Below, one piece after another: positions 17,913-26,212 of a stretch of DNA of 64,000 bases. The stretch is taken from positions 4,365,501 through 4,429,500 of the forward strand of contig NZ_CP130831.1 of NCBI RefSeq assembly GCF_030549525.1. Direction: 5' to 3'. How positions within the stretch are numbered: the first letter of the stretch is position 1; every line of letters starts with the position of its first letter. The stretch comes from Stenotrophomonas sp. 704A1 (GTDB lineage: Bacteria > Pseudomonadota > Gammaproteobacteria > Xanthomonadales > Xanthomonadaceae). A model generated the notes under the pieces. It worked only from the letters and a program-made list of their open reading frames with translations, ran no database searches and was not told the origin of the DNA. Position numbers and translations under genes: made by a program.

Positions 17913-18265
17913 GGACAGATCCGGTTTGCGGGGGAAACGTGGCGCAGGCTCACGCCCAGCGCGGCGCTGCAGCGGGCTGCGCTGCGCTGGCTGGAGATGC
18001 GATTGCGGAGGCGTGCTGGCGGCGCGCGGTGTGCGCCTGTCAGCGGCAGATGCAACAGGTCATCTGCGGGGGCGTGCGATGGCGTTGATTTCGACGTGCG
18101 GCATTCTTGCAGCTGTCTGCATGGGCCGCCATTGCGCCTTGGGAAAGCGTCGCTGTCCGCAGGGATGGCCTGGCTATCCCCGGGTATAGCCGGGTGATGC
18201 ACCGGTGGCCCCCGCACCCGATCCTCACAGCGATGGATCGTGCAGCGCGGGGGCCCCGCAGGCCG
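17913..18265. other. Gene-free 353-bp region upstream of the receptor gene
   Basis: No coding pattern is visible. It separates the receptor from the end of the preceding minus-strand lipoprotein gene and must contain the receptor promoter. A GC-rich palindrome GCGGGGGCCCCGC near 18247-18259 lies just after the lipoprotein stop and could help terminate its transcript, but it lacks a T-run. Confidence 0.5.
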
Positions 18266-19342
18266 TTACAGGCCCCAACCGAAATTGAACGTACCGTCCG
18301 GATGGGCCACCACCCGGATCAGGCCGTTGGAATCGGTGGTCAGGACATTGCGCGTGTTGGTCACGTTGGTCCATCCGCCGTTGTCGCCACAGTGGAAGGT
18401 ATGGCCGGGACTGTTCGCTCCCACGTAACCCCAGTAAGCGGCCACCGCCGCGCAGCGGGGATGGTGGAACCGGGTCCCGGCACTGAACAGCACCAGCTCC
18501 GGCTGCGTGGCGGCAGCCCAGGTCGCACTGTTGCTGCCGTGACTTTCGCTGCCATGGTGCGGGCCGGTCAGCACGCTGCTTCGCAGGGTACCGAGCCCGG
18601 CCGGTACATGCAGTTGCGCTTCGGTGGCCGCGGTCATGTCGCCGGTGAAGGTAGTCTGGAAGCCGCCATAGCGCATGGCCACCACCATGCTGCCTTCGTT
18701 GGCGCCGGTGCCGGTGTTCACCCCGAGGATGTAGCTGGCCACCTCGTTGTGCACCCCGCCATGCCCATCCGATGCCCAGCAGCCGAGCGCGGCCTCGGGC
18801 GTGGTGGAGGCGTAGAAGCCGGGATAGGCGATGACATTCATGCCTGCATGCACCTGCTGCTGATGGACCCAGTTGCGGAAATCCGCGTTGTAGCTGGACA
18901 GCTGGCGGGAGATGTACAGGTTGCGCACCGGCAGGTCGTCCAGCACGCGCGGCAGGTAACGGTAATGATCGACATGCGGGTGGCTGACCGTCACCGCGAT
19001 CTCGGTGGCGGCGTTCACCAGGCCATGCACATAGGTGCGGGCGTCATCCGCACTCCAGTTCTGGCTGCCGGCACCACCGGAGCCGCAGTCCATGATGATC
19101 AGCTTGTTACCGGCCGGGCACTGGGCGATCTGGCAGTTGCCCGCGCCGATGGGCAGGGTGTGGATCACCAGTCTTCCCGGGTCGATGGCACTGACCGCCA
19201 TCGTCTGCTCCGAGGTGGATGCAGGCGGTGGTGACAACGGCGGTGGAGAGTGTGAGGGTGGCCCCGGCAGCGTGCTGCAGGCATTCAAGAGCAGGATCGC
19301 AGACAGAACCAGCCCGCGACCGACAATGTCGATCCGTATCAT
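18266..19342 (-). CDS. Lipoprotein with a metallo-beta-lactamase-fold hydrolase domain (ComEC/Rec2-like type)
   Basis: The 358-residue protein has a lipoprotein signal (MIRIDIVGRGLVLSAILLLN then AC, Cys22), a Pro/Ser-rich linker (residues 25-50) and a metallo-beta-lactamase domain. Motif 1 is SHPHVDHY (H121, H123, D125, H126), preceded by the family's IIMDCGSGG. A later FTGDMT supplies the bridging Asp and TGPHHGSESHGSN the distal His, as in the C-terminal domain of the competence protein ComEC. The expected location is the periplasmic face of an outer membrane. The two-metal site seems complete, so hydrolysis of a phosphodiester or ester is likely, but the substrate is unknown. It lies between the receptor gene and the sigma-54 regulator gene. 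Confidence 0.82.
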   Translation of the reverse strand: MIRIDIVGRGLVLSAILLLNACSTLPGPPSHSPPPLSPPPASTSEQTMAVSAIDPGRLVIHTLPIGAGNCQIAQCPAGNKLIIMDCGSGGAGSQNWSADDARTYVHGLVNAATEIAVTVSHPHVDHYRYLPRVLDDLPVRNLYISRQLSSYNADFRNWVHQQQVHAGMNVIAYPGFYASTTPEAALGCWASDGHGGVHNEVASYILGVNTGTGANEGSMVVAMRYGGFQTTFTGDMTAATEAQLHVPAGLGTLRSSVLTGPHHGSESHGSNSATWAAATQPELVLFSAGTRFHHPRCAAVAAYWGYVGANSPGHTFHCGDNGGWTNVTNTRNVLTTDSNGLIRVVAHPDGTFNFGWGL

Positions 19343-19437
19343 GTGCTTGCCCCTTGTGTGGTTGTGACAGGTGGCTACCTGTCAACAGGGCTTGACGCAT
19401 GATCCGTGCCAACCGTTGCCGGCACCGCTGCCGCGCG

Positions 19438-20982
<1,545 letters not shown>

Positions 20983-21058
20983 GTCCCCGCCCCCGTTCGT
21001 CCAAGTTGCGGATCGTAACCGAGGTCTGCCGGTGCGACTGCGGGGAGGATCGCAGTTT

Positions 21059-21094
21059 CCGACATGTCGGACGTGTCGGCCGACATGACCGACA
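21059..21094 (+). promoter_or_regulatory. Probable enhancer: array of TGTCGG/CCGACA hexamers
   Basis: Five copies of one hexamer occur in 36 bp: CCGACA-TGTCGG (21059-21070, a perfect 12-bp palindrome), TGTCGG-CCGACA (21074-21085, a second perfect palindrome with the half-sites reversed) and CCGACA (21089-21094). The array is centred about 100 bp upstream of the start site predicted from the sigma-54 promoter, the usual place for activator dimers to bind. Confidence 0.75.
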
Positions 21095-21148
21095 GGCCCC
21101 AAGCAGGCATATTCCCGCTGAAACCCACGATCCGGGTGGGCTGAAAAG

Positions 21149-21165
21149 TTGGCACGGAAATTGAT
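21149..21165 (+). promoter_or_regulatory. Sigma-54 (-24/-12) promoter
   Basis: TTGGCACG-GAAA-TTGAT matches the sigma-54 consensus TTGGCACG-N4-TTGCT with correct spacing and one deviation, GA for GC at the -12 element. The predicted transcription start is near 21176, about 50 bp before the ATG at 21228. Confidence 0.8.
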
Positions 21166-21227
21166 CAGGGAATCCCCGAGGCGCAGACGCACCTCACTTC
21201 ACTCACCCAAGGAAAAGGAATCAGCTC

Positions 21228-21836
21228 ATGTCGAATATCGTACTGGTCAACAACACCGCCGAAGTCGTTCGTCTGGCCATCTTCCAGAAGCCGGTGAACA
21301 ACCCGACCCTGGCCACCATCGCCTGGCAGATCGCAGCGCCGCCGCCGGGCGGCAGCTCCATCGTCGAAGTGCCCGACGACTTCAGCCTGCACGCGCGCTA
21401 CTCCAACGACCCGAGCCGTCCGGAGCACCTGGACACGTCGGCCAAGCCGGTGGCCTTCGCCGAAACCTCGGCCGCCTTCACCATCGACAGCGTGATGTCG
21501 CAGGATCGGCGCGCGAACGGGGCAGTCATCAACCAGTCGTTCAACGATCTGGTGCTGAACGAAGTGCGCGTGAAGAACAACTACAGCATCGGCGTGGAAG
21601 CGTCGATCCTGCGTGGCCAGGATGCGATCTATGAGCCGCAGATCATCTGGCCGGGCGGTCTGTTCATGGAGGACGTGCGCGCCAGTCTGTACGTGGCGGT
21701 GGTTTCGCAGTTCACCTACAAGGGCCAGCGCCTGGTGCAGGAGGAGATCAGCATCACCCAGACCGAAGTTCTGGAAGGGGATGTGCTGACGGTCACCGGC
21801 TCGAAGTGGAAGGGATACGCCCTGAGCAAGGCCTGA
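21228..21836 (+). CDS. First gene of the sigma-54 operon, unknown 202-residue protein
   Basis: The 202-residue protein starts MSNIVLVNNTAEVVRLAIFQ after an AAGGAAAAGGAA ribosome site. It has no signal peptide, is mainly beta-strand by pattern and ends with EVLEGDVLTVTGSKWKGYAL. A central NQSFNDLVLNEVRVKNNYS segment and IIWPGGLF stand out. I do not recognise a family; it is not an obvious phage tail tube or inclusion-body protein. A near-perfect intrinsic terminator follows the stop by 9 bp, so this gene should be transcribed much more than those after it. That suggests an abundant, perhaps structural, product. Confidence 0.8.
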   Translation: MSNIVLVNNTAEVVRLAIFQKPVNNPTLATIAWQIAAPPPGGSSIVEVPDDFSLHARYSNDPSRPEHLDTSAKPVAFAETSAAFTIDSVMSQDRRANGAVINQSFNDLVLNEVRVKNNYSIGVEASILRGQDAIYEPQIIWPGGLFMEDVRASLYVAVVSQFTYKGQRLVQEEISITQTEVLEGDVLTVTGSKWKGYALSKA

Positions 21837-21844
21837 CCCCCGCA

Positions 21845-21873
21845 CGGGACGGAGTGCGCTCCGTCCCGTTTTT
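21845..21873 (+). terminator. Intrinsic terminator inside the operon
   Basis: CGGGACGGAG-TGCG-CTCCGTCCCG is a perfect 10-bp stem with a 4-nt loop followed by TTTTT. The next gene on the same strand starts 33 bp later with no room for a separate full promoter, so downstream genes probably depend on read-through. Confidence 0.9.
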
Positions 21874-21905
21874 CCGATGCAGTCCGCTTTCGTGAGCCTG
21901 CCGAC

Positions 21906-22274
21906 ATGTCCAACTGTTCTTTCTGCAAGCCGCCTGTCCTTCCCCCGCAGATGTGGATGCCACACGACGGTGCCAGCATCTGCGTCTACTGGGACCGCAC
22001 CGGGCCCGGAACCTTCACCATTGCACTGCAGTTGATCGACCGTTCGCTGATCGCAGCGGGTGACAGCGGCATCATCCTGCGCACGACGCTGTCCAGCGCC
22101 GTCCGGGTGCAGCTTCCGTTCTCGCTGCGCGACGGCCACACCGGCTCCCTGCTGCTCAGCGGCCGGTTCGAGCTGCGCACCGATGCCCACGGCAGCGTCC
22201 AGCTGTGGCTGCTGGATGCGCGGTACCCGGGCGGTTTCACCGCCGCAGCACAGATCTCCGGGGCGGAGACATGA
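21906..22274 (+). CDS. Unknown 122-residue beta-rich protein of the sigma-54 operon
   Basis: The protein begins MSNCSFCKPPVLPPQMWMPH; two early Cys separated by two residues could bind metal or link to a partner. The rest alternates as beta-strands, with RVQLPFSLRDGHTGSLLLSG followed by RFELRTDAHGS. The same pattern (LPFSARSPHDRDLHMAGR) occurs near residue 65 of the product of the next gene, so the two share a domain. The stop overlaps the next start in ATGA, indicating translational coupling. No known family is recognised. Confidence 0.72.
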   Translation: MSNCSFCKPPVLPPQMWMPHDGASICVYWDRTGPGTFTIALQLIDRSLIAAGDSGIILRTTLSSAVRVQLPFSLRDGHTGSLLLSGRFELRTDAHGSVQLWLLDARYPGGFTAAAQISGAET

Positions 22275-25066
22275 GCGCTGTCCGGCAGGCGCAGCCCTTT
22301 GACGATGCCGACCGCTATCAGCGCTGGCACGTGGAGATCGGCTGGCGGCTGGGCCAGGACGGGTCCACCTGCACGGTCCGGGTGTCCTGGCTGGGCCAGT
22401 TGATCGCCACCCAGCAGTTGGATGTGACCTGCACCGAGCTGCCGTTCAGCGCCAGGAGTCCGCACGATCGGGACCTGCACATGGCCGGCCGGCTGGCGTT
22501 CAATCCGGCAACGGGGTCGCTGCTGCTGGCGCTGCTGCAATGTCCCGACGGCACGGTGCATGACGTCATGCTGGTGCCACCCACCCCTTGCCCGCCGCCG
22601 CCGGCCCCGGTGGAGGGTGACGATGAGAGCAGCGGACAGCTCCTGATCGAGGAGATCGGCGATCTGTTTCCGTTCATCCACCTGCGCGACTGGCCCGCGC
22701 TGCCGGCACGGGCGGCGTTCGATCGCTTCATGTTCTACGCCGACGCGTCCCCCGACGTGGACGTCACCCGGCTGTACCAGGTGCTGGCGGCAATCGACCG
22801 CACCGGCGCCGGCGCCCGCCAGGCGATGCTGGAGCAGGCCCTGGCGTTCGTGCAGGACCAGCCACCCTACCAGGGGCAATGGGCGGCCGATCCGGCCTGC
22901 CTCGGGCCGGACTTCGTTGCCCTCGCCACGTTCTCGAAGGCGGCGCTCGAACTGGATCCGCCGACCGTTGAGGGCTTGCACGCACTGGCCTGCGACCAGT
23001 GGCACGCCCCTTGGCTGGAGATCGTGGAACGGCTTGCGTCGCCCGGTTTCCACGACACCGTCGATCGTGCCTGGCAGAACGTCTTCGCGCTCTGCTGCAT
23101 TGCCGGCTACGCGCTGACCACGCTGCAACAGCTCATCGCCTGCCTGCGCGCCGCGCAGCTGCTGCAGCACCTGGCCCTGCTCGGCGACGCGCCGCACGAC
23201 GCAGCATGGACGCCGCAGCGCCTGCGGGCTGCGTTGCAGGCCACGCTGGTGCTGCCGGCACCGGTGTTCCCGCTGCCGGCCGCCGGCGCCGTGCCGCCGG
23301 GCCAGCAGGACAGCTGCGCGCTGCTGCCCTATGCCATCGGCGAACTGTGCCAGGTCAAGCGCCGGCTGCTTGGCTATACGCTGGGGGCGATCAGCCACAT
23401 TGAGAACGTGATGGCCGATGAGAAGAAGGTGCGTGCGCAGCATGATCTTCTGACCACCAGATCGGAACACCTTGCCCGCGAGCAGCAGGACGACGCGCAG
23501 GACACCGTGCAGGAAGGGAGCCGCCTGACCCTGGACGCGCAGGTGAATGCGGCCGTGCGCGAGCACTTCCAGATCGACTACGTGACACAGTACGGCCCAC
23601 CTACCGAGGGCAAGCAGACGGGCTCGTACACGATGTCGCCGGTAGGCGATGCGCCGGTGCGGGAGCGCCAGGGCCAGCATCGCGAACTGGCCCGCAACAT
23701 CACCCAGCGCGGTGCCCAGCGGCTTTCCAGCCAACTGACCGAGCAGCGCCTGGAGCGCCGCCACCATTCGCGTCGCAGTGAGGCGTCACAGTGCTTCAAC
23801 CGGCGCGGGCGTGAGCGCAACCAGCGCGGCATCTACCGTTGGCTTGATGCGCGCTTCGAGTGCTGGATCGAGCGCGTCGGCCGCCGTCTGATGCTGGAGT
23901 ACTTCGTGCCGGCACCGGCCAAGCGCTTCATCACCGCGCATCGGCAACAGCTGGGCATCGACCTGGCAGAGCCGCTGGCGCCTGCACAGCTGGGGCTGCA
24001 CAACGCGCAGGACATCTCGCTGGACCCAACCAGCGAGTGCTACTACGTCAGCCTGTGCGCCCGCTATGGGGTAGAGCTGAAGGAGGAACCGCCGGCAGCC
24101 ACCGCCTACGCCTGTGCAACCCTTGATGCTGGTGCGGCCCTGACCTGCCAGCGCATCGCGTTGCCGGAAGGCTATGCCGCAGCAACCGCGACCCTGTCAC
24201 GTGCCGCGCACCCGGCCAGCCTGCGTGTCGATGGCTACGTCGGCGCGGCCAGCTTCGCGCTGATGGAATCACCCAGCACCGTCAGCGTCACCCTGGCCGG
24301 GCAGACCGGGTGGCTTCCTGTATCCATCGCAGCGCCGGTGGATACCGCGACTGCAGAAGCCAGCTACGGCATCAACATCGAGGTTGGGCTGACCTGCATG
24401 GACGCCCATCTTTCGGCATGGAAAGCCCGCCTGTACGGGCGCCTGCAGCTCGGCTACCGGCAGTGCCGCGCCGATTACCTGCAGGCCGCCGGCGTCGCGC
24501 CGGGCGCCCGCGTGGATCCGCAGTCGCAACAGCGCGCCATCCGCCAGGAGCTCACGCGCGCCGGCCGGTCCATCCTGCTGCAGTGGGCCGACCGCAACAC
24601 CGGCGAGTACGCAGAAGGTGGGCGCCTGGCGCCGTCCCTGCAGCTGTGGATGGCCAGCGCGCTTGAGTGGTCGCAGATGAGTTACACCCTCATCGATGAT
24701 CCGGAGGCCGTGCTGTCCATGGACGCAACGCCGGCGCCTTTCACGTCTTTCCTGCAGGCTCGCTGCGCGCGGGTACTGCTGCCGGTGTCGGCCGAGCACG
24801 AACGTGCTGTCCTGTACTTCCTGGCCTCGGGCATGCTGTGGAGCGGGCACGATGCGATGGCGCCGGTGTTCGAGAGCACGCTGGGCAGCATCGATCCGCG
24901 CCTTCCGTCCACGCAGCGCTATCTGGATCTGGTCGCTGCCCTGGAATCAGTGAATGCGTCGCCGGAGTCGCCACCGCCAGGCGAAGCATGGTCGCTGACG
25001 CTGCCCACCGACCTGAGCGTGCTGCAGGATGGCGATGCACTGCCTGCATTCGTGGGGATGCCATGA
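22271..25066 (+). CDS. Large unknown protein (931 residues) of the sigma-54 operon
   Basis: The protein has an N-terminal beta domain similar to the preceding gene product (residues 1-105), a short Pro-rich linker, a helical region to about residue 380, then a long highly charged Arg/Glu/Gln stretch (about 390-560) that should be extended or coiled. After this come a conserved-looking LMLEYFVPAPAKRFI segment and a second beta-rich part with DISLDPTSECYYVSLCARYG and YGINIEVGLTCMD. No signal peptide, membrane span or catalytic motif is recognised. Start and end both overlap neighbours by ATGA. The size, a charged middle and a tail-collar gene following it resemble the organisation of tail-associated structural proteins, but that is inference. 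Confidence 0.78.
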   Translation: MSAVRQAQPFDDADRYQRWHVEIGWRLGQDGSTCTVRVSWLGQLIATQQLDVTCTELPFSARSPHDRDLHMAGRLAFNPATGSLLLALLQCPDGTVHDVMLVPPTPCPPPPAPVEGDDESSGQLLIEEIGDLFPFIHLRDWPALPARAAFDRFMFYADASPDVDVTRLYQVLAAIDRTGAGARQAMLEQALAFVQDQPPYQGQWAADPACLGPDFVALATFSKAALELDPPTVEGLHALACDQWHAPWLEIVERLASPGFHDTVDRAWQNVFALCCIAGYALTTLQQLIACLRAAQLLQHLALLGDAPHDAAWTPQRLRAALQATLVLPAPVFPLPAAGAVPPGQQDSCALLPYAIGELCQVKRRLLGYTLGAISHIENVMADEKKVRAQHDLLTTRSEHLAREQQDDAQDTVQEGSRLTLDAQVNAAVREHFQIDYVTQYGPPTEGKQTGSYTMSPVGDAPVRERQGQHRELARNITQRGAQRLSSQLTEQRLERRHHSRRSEASQCFNRRGRERNQRGIYRWLDARFECWIERVGRRLMLEYFVPAPAKRFITAHRQQLGIDLAEPLAPAQLGLHNAQDISLDPTSECYYVSLCARYGVELKEEPPAATAYACATLDAGAALTCQRIALPEGYAAATATLSRAAHPASLRVDGYVGAASFALMESPSTVSVTLAGQTGWLPVSIAAPVDTATAEASYGINIEVGLTCMDAHLSAWKARLYGRLQLGYRQCRADYLQAAGVAPGARVDPQSQQRAIRQELTRAGRSILLQWADRNTGEYAEGGRLAPSLQLWMASALEWSQMSYTLIDDPEAVLSMDATPAPFTSFLQARCARVLLPVSAEHERAVLYFLASGMLWSGHDAMAPVFESTLGSIDPRLPSTQRYLDLVAALESVNASPESPPPGEAWSLTLPTDLSVLQDGDALPAFVGMP

Positions 25067-25644
25067 TCGGCGCGGTTCCCATTGGGGGAGTGTGCCTCTA
25101 CATGGGCGATGTGGCCTACGTGTCATCGACGCCCAATCCTGCCTGGCCCGACCCTGCCGAGGGCGCCGTTGTACCCGCTCCGCCCGGTGACGAGCAGCAG
25201 GGTACGCTGCTGGAAGTGCTGGGCTGGATGGCCTGCGATGGCCGTCAACTGGAGCGCGGACGATATCCCGATCTGCATGCCGTGCTCGGCAACCGCTACG
25301 GCGGAGACCCCGCTCAAGGGGTCTTCCGCCTGCCCGATCTGCGCGGGCTGTTCGTGCGTGGCGTCGACCATGGCGCCGGGGTGGATCCGGATACCGCCGA
25401 GCGCAGGCATGCCAGTGATGACGGCCACTATGCAGGCGTCGGGTCGATCCAGCACGATGCGCTGCAGGTGCATCAGCACACCTACGACACGCCCGGGCAG
25501 AAGGCGCTGGCCGGCGACAAGGGGCTGGCGTGCGACCCGCCCCTGAACAGCGCGTCGACCTCCGACCCGGTCTCGGCACGGACCAGCAGCCACGAGACCC
25601 GCGCCCGCAACATGGCCGTGTACTACATCATCCGCGTTGCGTGA
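25063..25644 (+). CDS. Phage tail-collar domain protein
   Basis: The 193-residue product contains the phage tail collar fold found in short tail fibres and in microcystin-dependent-protein homologues. LEVLGWMACDGRQLERGRYP is followed by LHAVLGNRYGGD and GVFRLPDLRGLFVRGVDHG. The C-terminus has a His-rich QHDALQVHQHTYDTPGQ stretch, which in phage fibres can hold metal ions, and ends ARNMAVYYIIRVA. No signal peptide is present. It is the last gene of the operon, translationally coupled through ATGA, and its 3' end overlaps the convergent gene at 25628 by 17 bp. No other phage structural genes are nearby, so this is not simply a prophage edge. Confidence 0.85.
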   Translation: MIGAVPIGGVCLYMGDVAYVSSTPNPAWPDPAEGAVVPAPPGDEQQGTLLEVLGWMACDGRQLERGRYPDLHAVLGNRYGGDPAQGVFRLPDLRGLFVRGVDHGAGVDPDTAERRHASDDGHYAGVGSIQHDALQVHQHTYDTPGQKALAGDKGLACDPPLNSASTSDPVSARTSSHETRARNMAVYYIIRVA

Positions 25645-26212
25645 GTGGATTGCCGGTCTGGGTGGGCGGCTCGGTACCCGACCCCACCTCGGCTTCCGGA
25701 TCGAAGGAGAACACCCGGATCTCGCTCACCTTCTGATTGCCGACATAGCGGTCGATCAGCACGGTGATGATCAGTGACAGCTTCCAGCGCCCGTCCGTTT
25801 CCACCACCTGCAGCGGTGCCAGCGAGGTCTGCACGGCCAGCTTCACCTTGCGCTCGTGGCAGTGGTGGATCTCGGCGGCGGACCACTGCCCGACCGGCAT
25901 GGTGGCGCGCACCTTGGAGAACGGCGACGGCGCGCAGAACACGCCCCCGGAGGTATGCGGCACCGTGTACAGCATCGCATCGATCACGTTGATGGTGACC
26001 AGCGAATCCTCAGCGCCGTATGCGGTCACCTGCACGGTGACCGCATCATCCTGGCGCAGGTGCACCGCTCCGGCGTAGCGGCCGATCGCCGCGAACAGAT
26101 CGCGGTTGCTCTTGACCTCTGCGGCCCGCCACACCAGATCGGAACTGATCTGCTCGATATCGAAACTCACCCGGATGATTGCAGCATCCGCTTCCACGTC
26201 AATGGCGCTCAC
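25628..26212 (-). CDS. Unknown 194-residue protein coupled to the Ser/Thr kinase gene
   Basis: The product begins MSAIDVEADAAIIRVSFDIE, with GTG as start codon, overlapping the kinase stop codon in GTGA. It has no signal peptide and appears to be alternating alpha/beta, with VTVQVTAYGAEDSLVTINVI and KLSLIITVLIDRYVGNQK. In size and strand pattern it resembles the 202-residue protein of the facing operon, but I cannot show homology by eye. Coupling to the kinase suggests it is the kinase's partner or substrate. No family is recognised. Confidence 0.75.
   Translation of the reverse strand: MSAIDVEADAAIIRVSFDIEQISSDLVWRAAEVKSNRDLFAAIGRYAGAVHLRQDDAVTVQVTAYGAEDSLVTINVIDAMLYTVPHTSGGVFCAPSPFSKVRATMPVGQWSAAEIHHCHERKVKLAVQTSLAPLQVVETDGRWKLSLIITVLIDRYVGNQKVSEIRVFSFDPEAEVGSGTEPPTQTGNPLTQRG

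Noticed and set aside
16863..18197. 444-codon plus-strand frame over the TonB receptor start
   Set aside because: It overlaps signal peptide and plug of an unmistakable receptor and has no homologous features.
21986..23767. 593-codon open frame opposite the operon genes at 21906-25066
   Set aside because: The plus-strand genes are linked by ATGA overlaps and follow a promoter and ribosome sites; the opposite frame has reverse-complement composition.
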